DNA from: Bryobacteraceae bacterium | Lineage (GTDB): Bacteria > Acidobacteriota > Terriglobia > Bryobacterales > Bryobacteraceae | DNA length: 64,000 nucleotides | Assembly (NCBI GenBank): GCA_029975915.1 | Contig: JARKOC010000352.1 | Coordinates: 124,001 to 188,000, forward strand | Reading direction: 5' to 3' | Shown here: one piece after another, positions 43,438-52,014 of the stretch | Numbering within the stretch: position 1 is the stretch's first letter | Layout: each line of letters begins with the position of its first letter | Position numbers and translations under genes: made by a program | Notes under the pieces: generated by a model | Told to the model about the DNA's origin: nothing | Database searches by the model: none | What the model saw: the letters and a program-made list of their open reading frames with translations, nothing else

Positions 43438-44010
43438 TTATCGCCGCTTGGACAGCGCCAGACTCTGGTGAATTCGCGAAGCCAATCCCGCCTGCAACTT
43501 CTTTTTGAAGGCCGGGTGCCAGAGTATCGCCCTACTTGGTTCAGCGAGCATTTGAACGTCAGAGTCGTCCCAACTTGGGCGCATGACGCCGTAGACATGG
43601 TGCGCGGGCCCGGTGAGGAGGTGGCCTATCTCGTGCACCGCGGCCAATGCCAGAAGTCGTGCCGTCGATGTCCCGTTCCTCTTGGCGAGTCTGTGTACCG
43701 TCGAACAATAGACCTGCGAATATGTCCCAGCGCCGTCCGGGCCGATCATGGAAAATCCCACCATCCCCCATGTGCCTTTCGGCGGCTCTTGTCTCACCCA
43801 CAGTGCCACCTCCGCTTCCCCCAGGGGCTTCTTGCATCGCTCGGGCATGCTGGACCTCTCGCCAACCCGGCAATGGATCCAGACAGATGCGATCTTCGCG
43901 GTAGCGAGCGCCACGGCCGCGCTCGAACCCGAAGCAACGAATCGCCGGCAGCGGTAGCGGCAATTGGGAGTGCGCACCTTCTTCGAGCCGGACGCATGGC
44001 GGCCTGGCAT
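43438..44010 (-). CDS. Metzincin-like zinc metalloprotease of unknown target
   Basis: About 190 residues. The zinc motif HEIGHLLTGPAHH and the following Met-turn-like GVMRPSW give an HExxHxxxGxxH signature with a downstream Met, as in metzincins. Preceding segments WGMVGFSMIGPDGAGTYSQV and STARLLALAAVHE fit short acidobacterial proteases of this kind. The first 30 residues are basic and lack a clear signal peptide, so the start is uncertain. It sits alone after the GH13 gene; neither substrate nor inhibitor is evident. Confidence 0.78.
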   Translation of the reverse strand: MPGRHASGSKKVRTPNCRYRCRRFVASGSSAAVALATAKIASVWIHCRVGERSSMPERCKKPLGEAEVALWVRQEPPKGTWGMVGFSMIGPDGAGTYSQVYCSTVHRLAKRNGTSTARLLALAAVHEIGHLLTGPAHHVYGVMRPSWDDSDVQMLAEPSRAILWHPAFKKKLQAGLASRIHQSLALSKRR

Positions 44011-44082
44011 CTCAAAGATCCGCTGGCGCTATACTCGCCTTTGCCGGAATAACACACCAATGTCTCAATCCGCGGGGCTGCA

Positions 44083-44676
44083 ATGAGCGAATTCCGCTAC
44101 TGGATCGCACTGATCATGATCTGCCTGATCCCAGGCACGTTCGCCTGGTGGTTTTCCATCCATCCGTTCATCGCCTTCTGGCGCCGCCTCGGACCAGGCC
44201 GCACTCTCGCTGTCAATTTCGCCGTCGCCGCATTGATCGCCGTTGCCGTCGCCACCCAGCGGCGGTGGCTTCTGGCGGTCGATTTTGGCAACCATGTCCT
44301 GCCGGCCACAATGGGAGCGGTCCTGCTCCTCGTGGCCCTCGCCTGCCGGCGTAGGATCGGCGTTGAATTGGCTGGGGCCACGCTCATCGGACTGCCCGAA
44401 CTGGATCCTACGAACCGTCCGCAGCCTTTGCTGACAACCGGACCCTACTCCGTGGTCCGCCACCCGCGCTATCTCCAGCTGCTCCTTGCCAATTGGGGTT
44501 GGGCATTGCTGTCCAATTACCTGACGGCCTACCTCCTGGCCGCGGCGTCCATCGCGGCCGTATGGATCATTGTGGGCCTCGAAGAGGCGGAACTGAGCCG
44601 CCGTTACGGGCGCCAATGGTCAGACTACGCCAGCCGGGTTCCACGCTTCATTCCTCGCTCCAGACGCCTCCGGTAG
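44083..44676 (+). CDS. Isoprenylcysteine carboxyl methyltransferase-family membrane protein
   Basis: 197 residues with about five membrane helices. The C-terminal catalytic signature is complete: LLTTGPYSVVRHPRYLQLLLANWG (SAM-binding RHPxY), then EEAELSRRYGRQWSDYASRVPRFIP. The family methylates small molecules, lipids or protein C termini at the membrane; the bacterial substrates are mostly unknown. The gene is divergent from the metzincin-like gene, with 72 bp between the starts. Confidence 0.88.
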   Translation: MSEFRYWIALIMICLIPGTFAWWFSIHPFIAFWRRLGPGRTLAVNFAVAALIAVAVATQRRWLLAVDFGNHVLPATMGAVLLLVALACRRRIGVELAGATLIGLPELDPTNRPQPLLTTGPYSVVRHPRYLQLLLANWGWALLSNYLTAYLLAAASIAAVWIIVGLEEAELSRRYGRQWSDYASRVPRFIPRSRRLR

Positions 44677-44802
44677 CCGCCGGCATGCCCGGCTCCGTTT
44701 TACACACCCTTTGCACATGAAGGCACTCAGAAGAAGAGTCCCACGCCGGGATGGCAGGAGAGCGGCATGAACATTGGAACCGTAGGAGCCTAAAGCAGAA
44801 AA

Positions 44803-44822
44803 GCCACCCCTTGCGGGGTGGC
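44803..44822 (-). terminator. Rho-independent terminator of the distant THxN gene
   Basis: Arms GCCACCCC (44803-44810) and GGGGTGGC (44815-44822), followed on the minus strand by TTTTCTGC. Its core CCACCCC/GGGGTGG is shared with the terminator of paralog 3 at 6201-6226. Confidence 0.88.
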
Positions 44823-44862
44823 CATTCAGGATTCCACTGTGCGCAGTGGCCTCTGAGTGAAC

Positions 44863-45594
44863 TTACGACAGCTGACGCCGGCGGCGAATCGCTATGGCGA
44901 CTCCACCGAGGCCGAGGCCAAGCGCCAACATCGAGCCAGGCTCGGGAACCTGCGGCACGTCCTTGCTGGTGAACGTGCCATAAATATTCGCGGTGTTGGC
45001 AACACCTTCCTGTGTCACGAAGCTGTTGACGATGTTCGTCGGGCTGGTGCCGAAGCCGAGTTGCAGGGTGTACCAGGTGTTGCCGATCAGGAATGTCTGG
45101 GATCCCGGCGCGCTGGCGATCACCACCTGGTCTGAACAGCCGTTGGCGTTATTCGGATTGTACGGGCAGGGGTTTTGATTGTTGGGCGTCTCATCGTGGT
45201 TGAACGTGTAATTGAAGACCTTCGACACGTTGGCGCCACCGCTGGGAATCGTCATGCCAAGTGTGATCTGCAGCACGGCCGAGGTGATCGACGGCGCGTA
45301 GACGGGGTTGTTGAAGTGGGTGAAGGTTCCGAGCAGGAACGGCGTCTCGGCCGGGATGTTGTTGATCGGTGGCGGAGCAGCGGCCGTGTACAGATAGCTG
45401 CTCTGGCCCGCGTTCGTGGCCGGAGTCCCCCAGGCGATCTGCGAGGTCCCAACACCGTTCAGGGTTCCAGGTTCATAAGCTAGGGTGGCCGAGGTCCAGA
45501 TACCTGCGGAACTGTTGACATCGACTGTGCCGGCGGTGAGGCCACCCGCCAGCAACAGCATGAGCGAAAGCAGACAGACTGTTCTGATGCGCAT
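44863..45594 (-). CDS. THxN-family PEP-CTERM protein (paralog 4, distant copy)
   Basis: 243 residues with GGAGGA about 6 nt before the ATG. Signal peptide MRIRTVCLLSLMLLLAGGLT. The THxN motif is T92-H-F-N95, followed by NPV. A Cys pair lies in NPCPYNPNNANGCSD. The C-terminal half (LIGNTWYTLQLGFGTSP, NIVNSFVTQEG, ANIYGTFTSKDVPQ) is nearly the same as paralog 3, while the N-terminal part is closer to paralog 1. It ends VPEPGSMLALGLGLGG plus a RRRRQLS tail. It is about 38 kb from the tandem cluster, so it was probably copied or moved within the genome. Confidence 0.93.
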   Translation of the reverse strand: MRIRTVCLLSLMLLLAGGLTAGTVDVNSSAGIWTSATLAYEPGTLNGVGTSQIAWGTPATNAGQSSYLYTAAAPPPINNIPAETPFLLGTFTHFNNPVYAPSITSAVLQITLGMTIPSGGANVSKVFNYTFNHDETPNNQNPCPYNPNNANGCSDQVVIASAPGSQTFLIGNTWYTLQLGFGTSPTNIVNSFVTQEGVANTANIYGTFTSKDVPQVPEPGSMLALGLGLGGVAIAIRRRRQLS

Positions 45595-45669
45595 CGATTT
45601 TCCTCCGAATTTACTGATGTTGCTGAATCCTGCAGGGTACTTCTCTAAGTGGCCAGATCCAGCATGGTG

Positions 45670-45753
45670 AGGTTAGCAGTTGTCCAACATGCCGCGCAAT
45701 ACATCGAATTGTTTTAAATGAAAATAAGAATACTAGTACTTCTAGTAACTAGA
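45670..45753 (-). promoter_or_regulatory. Operator pair and weak promoter of THxN paralog 4
   Basis: TACTAGTAC at 45731-45739 is followed directly by a second inverted repeat TCTAG-TAA-CTAGA (45741-45753). A possible -10 TAACCT lies at 45670-45675, the same distance from the operator as in paralogs 1 and 2; the -35 box is poor. The AT-rich context matches the other copies. The part from 45755 to 45980 holds no recognisable gene. Confidence 0.5.
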
Positions 45754-45981
45754 TATTATACTCCGTTTGTATAAATCTGGATTGTGTCTGCAAATCCGCC
45801 GCTCGCGATGCTGCCCAGGGATAACTTCGCAGCCACGCCGCGTGGTGGATAAAGAACCGCTGCGCAGGTCCCCGCATGGGCGCAAAACAACCTGGAATCG
45901 TCTTCTGCCGGCTCATCCGTTCCAGACCCGCACCCCGCCCGTTCGTCTTGCATTTGGCCGGATCAATTGTTTGCATCCTTA

Positions 45982-45994
45982 ACGCATGATGCGT
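45982..45994. promoter_or_regulatory. Palindrome upstream of the YceI gene
   Basis: ACGCAT-G-ATGCGT has perfect 6 bp arms and lies 85 bp before the YceI start. A dimeric regulator site is plausible; no regulator can be named. Confidence 0.4.
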
Positions 45995-46078
45995 CATCTA
46001 TCGTGTCAAGGAAGACAGTTTCACGGTGTCCGAGACAAGCTAGACGGTTCTTGACACCCACAGGAAGGAATCTCACGT

Positions 46079-46651
46079 ATGCGTTTTGCCCTCTCCGCCA
46101 TCGCTCTGGCTCTGCCACTCATGGCCCAGACCTATTCCATCGACACGGCACACTCGTCGGCCCAGTTTTCGGTGAAACATCTCATGGTTTCCAACGTCCG
46201 GGGCGAGTTCAACAAAATGACCGGCTCGGTCACCTGGGACGACAAAAACCCCGCGGCCATCGCCATAGACGCGACCATCGACGTCAACACCATTTCGACA
46301 CGCGAGCCGAAGCGGGACGAGCATCTGAAGTCGCCCGACTTCTTTGACGCAGCAAAGTATCCCGCCATGACCTTCAAATCCATCAAGGTTTGGAAGTCGG
46401 CTGGCAAATATCAGGTGGCTGGCAACCTCACCCTCCATGGCGTAACCAAACCTGTCACCCTGACACTTGAAGGGCCCACGGCCGAGGTGAAAGACCCTTG
46501 GGGGATGCTCCGGCGCGGCGCTTCCGCCACCACTACCATCAACCGCAAGGATTTCGGCCTGGGCTGGAACAAGGCCCTGGAAGCGGGCGGCGTCATGGTG
46601 GGAGAAGAAGTTCAGATTACCCTCGACATCGAGGCCACGCGCAAACCCTAA
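46079..46651 (+). CDS. YceI family periplasmic protein
   Basis: 190 residues. GGAAGGA precedes the ATG. The signal peptide MRFALSAIALALPLMAQ is followed by the YceI lipocalin-like barrel: YSIDTAHSSAQFSVKHLMVS, GTVSW-like strand GSVTWDDKNP, STREPKRDEHLKSPDFFDAA, YPAMTFKS and NLTLHGVTKPVTLTL. Family members bind polyisoprenoids or amides in the periplasm and often respond to stress. Complete and monocistronic. Confidence 0.95.
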   Translation: MRFALSAIALALPLMAQTYSIDTAHSSAQFSVKHLMVSNVRGEFNKMTGSVTWDDKNPAAIAIDATIDVNTISTREPKRDEHLKSPDFFDAAKYPAMTFKSIKVWKSAGKYQVAGNLTLHGVTKPVTLTLEGPTAEVKDPWGMLRRGASATTTINRKDFGLGWNKALEAGGVMVGEEVQITLDIEATRKP

Positions 46652-46675
46652 GCTGGTGCATATGAATTGTCGTCA

Positions 46676-46706
46676 GGCCGCCGCCAGGTTTTCCACTGCG
46701 GCGGCC
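46676..46706. terminator. GC-rich hairpin between convergent genes
   Basis: Arms GGCCGCCGC (46676-46684) and GCGGCGGCC (46698-46706) with a 13 nt loop. It lies between the stops of YceI and the gene ending at 46716. No U-tract follows, so termination may be weak or Rho-assisted. Confidence 0.6.
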
Positions 46707-46715
46707 GTGTCGCGA

Positions 46716-48023
46716 TCACTTGCGTTTTGGCTGCCCCACGGTCCGCCAGGTCATCTTCATCCCCTTGGGCAGCTTGAAGGATTCTCCAATCATAAAGAAT
46801 GATCCGACTCCAGGCAGCTCGCGGATGTTTATCGTCTCGCTGGATCCCGCTTCCACCCGGAATCCCTGCGTCACATAGCCGCCGGAGAAGTTTGTCGATT
46901 TCGACCTTGAATCCTTCAGAGTCCGAGTCAACCCAGCCACTGGCTGCACTGACTCGAGCACTCCGAAGAACCGTCCGCGAAGATGTTCAGTCTCGATGCT
47001 GACAAACTCCAGGCCAACGGTGAAATGAGGCTTCAGCTCGCTCGACCTCTCCATCCTTCGCAGGCGGCCTCTCACCAGCGCCCCGGCGGGAATGAGAATC
47101 CGCTTCTTTTGAACCGCGTCGGCCGCCAATCTGGCCAGGACGGGTTGGCCGACAACGGCGCTGGCGGAGTCGATTTCTGTTTCCAGCCGCAGCTCCAGCA
47201 AAATGCCGTCAGGGAGTTCGATTCGTTCCTGTGCCTTGGCGGCTTTGCGAGCCTCCGGAGCCGGGCCGTCAAAGCTGATCTTCGACACCGCTCCGTATGC
47301 CCGGCAGTGGCTGAATTCGATCCGGTTGAGCGTCTCCTGGCCCGTCAGTTCCACCAGCCTCATTTCGGCTGACTGCGGGAGCCAGACTGTCCTGCCCTGA
47401 ACCGTCATCGTGCCATAGTCAATCCGGCTGGCCATCTCTTTCAATGGCAGTTCGGGAGGGATTTCGCCTGCCTGCGATTCCAATCGCAAAAGTTCCAATG
47501 TGCGGGCATCGGCCCAGAAGGACCCCTTAAGGGAAACGTCTCCCGATCCCGCCGGCAGCGAGACTCTCGACCTGTATCCAAACAGCGGCAGCGCGTAGTC
47601 ATAGCGCAGCGCCCGCCTGCCGGCGATTTCCTCCTCGCCGTGCCACGTGATCACGGATGTCCCGCCAACAAACACGGCCCGCAGCAGTTGCATGAATTCG
47701 CCGCTGGAGACCATCCCCGCTCCGACAATCCCGGCAGGCGTGGCGTCCTCGAACGTTTCGTCGCCAGGCCACCCATAAACCTCTTTGTTTCCAACGACTG
47801 CCACTTCGAGCTGAAGAGTATCAAGGTGACGGAACCGGTTCTTTGCCGAGGTCCGGCCATAACGCTCGACGGTTTCCAGACACGCATAATCCGGAGCCTG
47901 CAGAACAGATGTCTGGACGTTGCGCCGGATCTGGGCGAGGTTTAACACATGATCCGGCAGGCGCCTGTCAACGCCAGGCGTCTGCGCCAGAATCGCCGCC
48001 GCGATCAGGACCTCAATCTGCAT
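46716..48023 (-). CDS. Secreted protein of unknown function
   Basis: 435 residues. The short N-terminal signal (MQIEVLIAAAILAQ) is followed by a segment starting LPDHVLNLAQIRRNVQTSVL with conserved-looking YACLETVERYGR. The middle (RRALRYDYALPLFGYRSRVS, GSFWADARTLELLRLE) is a beta-rich LolA/DUF-like fold, and the end resembles a TraB/VirB10-like hexapeptide region (ILIPAGALVRGRLRRMER). Such proteins recur in Solibacter-type genomes, and no biochemical role is known. Confidence 0.8.
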   Translation of the reverse strand: MQIEVLIAAAILAQTPGVDRRLPDHVLNLAQIRRNVQTSVLQAPDYACLETVERYGRTSAKNRFRHLDTLQLEVAVVGNKEVYGWPGDETFEDATPAGIVGAGMVSSGEFMQLLRAVFVGGTSVITWHGEEEIAGRRALRYDYALPLFGYRSRVSLPAGSGDVSLKGSFWADARTLELLRLESQAGEIPPELPLKEMASRIDYGTMTVQGRTVWLPQSAEMRLVELTGQETLNRIEFSHCRAYGAVSKISFDGPAPEARKAAKAQERIELPDGILLELRLETEIDSASAVVGQPVLARLAADAVQKKRILIPAGALVRGRLRRMERSSELKPHFTVGLEFVSIETEHLRGRFFGVLESVQPVAGLTRTLKDSRSKSTNFSGGYVTQGFRVEAGSSETINIRELPGVGSFFMIGESFKLPKGMKMTWRTVGQPKRK

Positions 48024-48136
48024 CTGGTCTCATCCGGCCCGGCTGCGTTGCTCTAGACGCGAGCGGACAAAATTGTGTTACCGTGCGCCCTCAACTTTCT
48101 TACAGGACCTTACGGGACAATCGCGCCGGGCCGGCG

Positions 48137-48727
48137 TCACTTGCCGGCCGTGCGTTGCGGGATGGTCCAGAGAAAGAACTTGTGGCTGAGGTAGGAGTCC
48201 TCGTAGTCGTTGTCATCCAGCGCGGTCTCCCGCTCGGCCTTCCAGTCGCCCATATCGAAGGTATTTGAAACCACGCGCGTGCCGGGCTTGAGGTCCGCCA
48301 GGAGCTTCGGACGGAGTTTCAAATTGACGCTGGGCAGCAGAAAGAGTGTCACAACGGTGGCGTCACTGATTTTGGCTTCGAACAGGTCCTGTTCGATGAA
48401 CTGGACCAGGTGCTCGACCCCGTTCTTCTTGGCGTTCGCCCGCGCTTCCTCAATCCGGACGGGGTTGATGTCGATGCCCACTCCCCTTGTCCCGAATTTC
48501 TTGGCCGCGGTGACGACGATCCGCCCATCGCCGCAGCCCAGATCATAGAGGATGTCCGACTTCTGGACATTTGCCAGTTTCAGCATCTCGTCCACGGCCC
48601 GTTCGGTGGTGGGGACATATGGGACGTCGGGATCGCGCTTTGGCTTGGCCTCCTGGGCGAAGGCGGAGGAGGCGATCAGCGCTGCGATAAAACAGAAAGC
48701 AAGACGTCGTGTTGGTTCGTTCTTCAT
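48137..48727 (-). CDS. Exported class I SAM methyltransferase-like protein
   Basis: 196 residues. A signal peptide (FCFIAALIASSAFAQ) precedes RDPDVPYVPTTERAVDEML, then motif I DLGCGDGRIVVTAAKKFG, motif II GVGIDINPVRIEEA and EHLVQFIEQDLFE. The methyltransferase fold is intact, but the protein should be outside the cytoplasm where SAM is absent. Related exported proteins are widespread. Either the signal anchors it at the inner face or the domain has another role. Confidence 0.88.
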   Translation of the reverse strand: MKNEPTRRLAFCFIAALIASSAFAQEAKPKRDPDVPYVPTTERAVDEMLKLANVQKSDILYDLGCGDGRIVVTAAKKFGTRGVGIDINPVRIEEARANAKKNGVEHLVQFIEQDLFEAKISDATVVTLFLLPSVNLKLRPKLLADLKPGTRVVSNTFDMGDWKAERETALDDNDYEDSYLSHKFFLWTIPQRTAGK

Positions 48728-48791
48728 GTTGGATCCCTGGTTTCCGAGATTACTATACCTTCCACGACAGGCGCTGGCGCGGGATGAGATG

Positions 48792-49547
48792 TTACAGGAA
48801 CGGCGCCCAATCCTGGGCGGTCAAGCCGCCGGTGATTGAATAGCCTCCATCGACTGGCAGAGCCGCGCCGGTAATGAAACTGGCGGCGTCCGATGCCAGG
48901 AAAACGGCCGCGGCAGCCACCTCCCTGCCCTGTCCATATCGCCCGGCAGGCGTGAGAGCGAGAATCCGCTCACCGAGAGGCGTGGCGAACAGCGGACGGG
49001 TTGAGTCGGTCTCGAACCAGCCCGGCAGGATGGCGTTGACCTGGATGTTCCTCGATGCAAACTCGACCGCGAGGCTGCGCGTCAACCCAAGGATGCCGGC
49101 CTTGGCCGCCGCATAGCTTCCCGCCACCGGCGAGCCAAACTGGGAATACATCGACCCAATGTTGATGATCTTGCCTCCTCCATGCATCCGCCGGGCGGCC
49201 GCACGGGCGCACAGGAACGAACCGGTGACGTGGACCTCCAACACGCTTCGGAACTCCTCGGGCGACACATTCGCCGATTGCCCGACGAGTGCGAACCCCG
49301 CGGCGTTCACGAGAATCTCGGCTGGACCAACCGATTCGAATAGCGAATCGACATCCGCGGCGTCGGTGACGTCCAATTGAACGCAGCCGTCTAGTTGCCG
49401 GGCGGCGGCAGCGTTCTTTTCAGGGTTCCGCCCGGCGCCGATCACCCGCGCACCGGCCTCTTTGAGCCCCAAAGCGATCATCAGGCCTAGTCCGCCGTTA
49501 CCGCCAGTAACCACGGCTGTCTTGCCCGTCAACGAAAAGCTTTCCAT
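48792..49547 (-). CDS. Short-chain dehydrogenase/reductase
   Basis: 251 residues from MESFSL at 49547; two earlier Met codons are possible. Rossmann motif TGGNGGLG, NAAG-type motif in ILVNAAGFALVG, Ser in NIGSMYS, the catalytic pair in SYAAAKAG, then PGWFETDSTRP and the closing SFITGAALPVDGGYSITGG. It resembles gluconate 5-dehydrogenase/3-ketoacyl reductase types, NAD(P)-dependent and cytosolic. Substrate unknown. Divergent from the secreted protein gene at 49643. Confidence 0.93.
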   Translation of the reverse strand: MESFSLTGKTAVVTGGNGGLGLMIALGLKEAGARVIGAGRNPEKNAAAARQLDGCVQLDVTDAADVDSLFESVGPAEILVNAAGFALVGQSANVSPEEFRSVLEVHVTGSFLCARAAARRMHGGGKIINIGSMYSQFGSPVAGSYAAAKAGILGLTRSLAVEFASRNIQVNAILPGWFETDSTRPLFATPLGERILALTPAGRYGQGREVAAAAVFLASDAASFITGAALPVDGGYSITGGLTAQDWAPFL

Positions 49548-49642
49548 CATGACCATTCATGAGAATAGCGGCTTCAGAGCCGGCGCTGTCCCCTCGGCCT
49601 AACGCAAGCGTATGAATCCGCCGATACACGGGAGAGGCGACT

Positions 49643-50812
49643 ATGTACGCTCGAACCATTATTTCTCTGCTCCTGGCTGCCGCGGCGGCCTTGATATTCT
49701 GTCCGGCTGTCTCGGCGGCGAGTCCAGTCCAGGCTGTGGCACAACCGGCAGCGGCTCCAACCGACATTTGGTCCTACGCCTTGCCTGAGGCGAAACTGGT
49801 CGCCGGGGTGGACTGGCAGCGAGCCAAGAAGTCCGGGACAGGCGCAATGCTCATGCGCAAGCTGATGCCGGCGGCGGGGGCAAAAGGCAAATTCACGCAG
49901 ACCGGCATGGATTTCGTCGACAGCGTGGACCGGGTGCTCATCACGGCCCCGGAAGGAGCATCGGGCGGCCAAAGAGGTCTCATTGTGATGACCGGCAAGT
50001 TCGACCGCGCGAGGTTGAAGAAATCGATGCCTGCCGGAACGGCCATCGAGCGGGTGAAGGGGATCGATCTTTTCGTCCCTCCCGCGGGCAATGGAGAAGA
50101 CATGGTGGCCGGATGGGTCAGCGAGACCTTGATGCTGGTGGGTGACCGGGGCTCGGTAACCGGGGTGCTGGATGCGGGAACGGGCTTGGCGGATGCAGAC
50201 CTTCTGTCGCGCGCCCGCCAGATGGAATCCGAGCACGAAATCTGGCTCATTGCTGACGCTCCACCCAGCTTGGTGGCGGGTGCGGGTCCGGGCGCCAGCC
50301 AGGGCATCGACGATATCCGGAGCATGGAGATGGGCATCAGCCTTCGGCAAGGACTAGGGCTCAAGGCGAGTTTCACAATGACCGACGCCGAAAAGGCTCA
50401 AGGCGCGGCCATGATGGCTCAAATGTTCAGCGCTTTCCCGGCGAGTCCCAAGCAGCAGCCGTCGGCGCTGGCGGCCATCGCAAAAAACCTCCAGGTGAAG
50501 GTGGATGGGGCGGTGATCAAGGTCGATTTGCAGTTGCCCCTGGCCCAACTCGAACGCGCAGCCGTCGAGGCGCGGGCAGGCTTGGAAGGGATGTCGCGCC
50601 GGACCCTGGAATCGCTGGTTGGCGTTGGCGCCGGCGGAGCGGTGCCGGGAATGCGCCCAGCCTACAGGTCACAGACAGCGATGTCGCCCGCCTCGCCGAC
50701 CACGGTGGCGCCAGCCACTCGCAATCAGCCCGTCAAGCGCACGATTCGGATCGTCGGCCTCGAGGAAGGCGACAAAGAGATTAGTTATAGTTCGTCTGGA
50801 AGCCGTCCGTAG
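49643..50812 (+). CDS. Secreted protein of unknown function
   Basis: 389 residues with a signal peptide (residues 1-25, ending AVSA). The mature chain (WSYALPEAKLVAGVDWQRAK, VDSVDRVLITAPEG, LIVMTGKFD, SETLMLVGDRGSV) has the repeating GKFD and GD pattern of large exported DUF3352-like proteins. The C-terminal 80 residues are Ser/Thr/Pro-rich. The stop is 9 bp from the convergent membrane protein gene. No function is assigned. Confidence 0.78.
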   Translation: MYARTIISLLLAAAAALIFCPAVSAASPVQAVAQPAAAPTDIWSYALPEAKLVAGVDWQRAKKSGTGAMLMRKLMPAAGAKGKFTQTGMDFVDSVDRVLITAPEGASGGQRGLIVMTGKFDRARLKKSMPAGTAIERVKGIDLFVPPAGNGEDMVAGWVSETLMLVGDRGSVTGVLDAGTGLADADLLSRARQMESEHEIWLIADAPPSLVAGAGPGASQGIDDIRSMEMGISLRQGLGLKASFTMTDAEKAQGAAMMAQMFSAFPASPKQQPSALAAIAKNLQVKVDGAVIKVDLQLPLAQLERAAVEARAGLEGMSRRTLESLVGVGAGGAVPGMRPAYRSQTAMSPASPTTVAPATRNQPVKRTIRIVGLEEGDKEISYSSSGSRP

Positions 50813-50821
50813 AATCAGCGC

Positions 50822-51979
50822 CTAGCCGGAGGATTCAAGGACCGACCTGAACAGGATACCCGCGAAAGCCAAAGCCAGCCTCAGCGAGAGCAGTGCGCAA
50901 GGTAGAGCATAGACCCACCGGCCGGTTTGCAGGGCGATCATCGCCAGCGGGCAGAGAAGCAAGCTGAAGGCCCTGGGGTAACTGGCCGAATCGGCCAGGA
51001 AGACCGGATGACTGGCGAGGACAACAAGGCTGGCGCCCGCCAGCGCTTGCCACTCGATCACCCCTTCACGGTTCCGCCACCATAACCAAACCGCCATCCC
51101 GGCGGCAGCCGGCAGGGACAGCATGACAAGGGCATCCAACGTCTGAAACACCCAGTCGAAGCCGGTTCGGTAAGATACCGGATGCAGCATCCGTAGGAAA
51201 AAGCCTGTAACCGGCTCCACGCCGAGCCAACCCGCCATCTGTGTCCCACTGCCTCCGCTACCTTGAGCTGAGCAATGAGCCCACCAGGCAACTGCGGGAA
51301 TTGCGGCCGTCGCCTGGAACAAGGCCGCCGTCCACCTTCGCCGCCAAAGTTCGTGGGCTGCGGCAGCGGCGACAAGCAACAACCCCAGGTCGCGTACCAG
51401 AACGGCCGATGCGAGCAACGCCCACCCCAATGCCGGCCTGCGTTTGCCGTAGAGCAGGTACCCGGCGAGGATTGCAAACAGTGCGAGATCGGGCAGCATG
51501 CGGTCCAGCGAATTCATGGTAGCGGGCATTAGCAGGAACGCCAGGCCCCAAGCGGGATGCCGCGACCACAATTGGGCGAGTTGGGCGAACAGCCAGGCGC
51601 CGGCAAAAACGGTCAGATGAAGGACTGCGAAGTAGGACGTGTCAATCCATTCTCCCCGCCCGCAGGCGAACGCCCAAGCCAGAAGCGGGACCAGGATTCG
51701 CTTGCGCCGGTATGTCGCGTTGTCCATGTAGCGGGAGTAGCTCTTTGCGTTGAAGGGGTCGTGCGCCACAAGGCGGTAAAACTGTCCGTCATAACCGGGC
51801 GAACTCGCGTGGCGGAACGTCGGGGCGGACAAGTCGCTTGGCAATGGCCATTGGAGGCCTGAGTAAAACAGGCCCGTCCATTCGCCTCGAAACTGGAAGC
51901 GGACCACGGCGGCCTGAAATGACAGGGCCAAGGCCAAGGCGATTCCGGCCCAGAACCAGCTTTTCCCAGAGAGTCTCAT
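50822..51979 (-). CDS. Polytopic membrane protein, probably glycan-related
   Basis: 385 residues with about nine hydrophobic helices. The first loop contains HASSPGYDGQFYRLVAHDPF, a DGQ-type polar motif also seen in membrane glycosyltransferase-like proteins, followed by NATYRRKRILVPLLAWA. Only 35 bp separates it from the upstream GT2 gene on the same strand, so the two are probably one operon acting on a lipid-linked glycan. No clear catalytic pair can be named. Confidence 0.7.
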   Translation of the reverse strand: MRLSGKSWFWAGIALALALSFQAAVVRFQFRGEWTGLFYSGLQWPLPSDLSAPTFRHASSPGYDGQFYRLVAHDPFNAKSYSRYMDNATYRRKRILVPLLAWAFACGRGEWIDTSYFAVLHLTVFAGAWLFAQLAQLWSRHPAWGLAFLLMPATMNSLDRMLPDLALFAILAGYLLYGKRRPALGWALLASAVLVRDLGLLLVAAAAAHELWRRRWTAALFQATAAIPAVAWWAHCSAQGSGGSGTQMAGWLGVEPVTGFFLRMLHPVSYRTGFDWVFQTLDALVMLSLPAAAGMAVWLWWRNREGVIEWQALAGASLVVLASHPVFLADSASYPRAFSLLLCPLAMIALQTGRWVYALPCALLSLRLALAFAGILFRSVLESSG

Positions 51980-52014
51980 CGTCGCTTCGCTCTCCGGCCT
52001 CGGACAAGCCTCCT

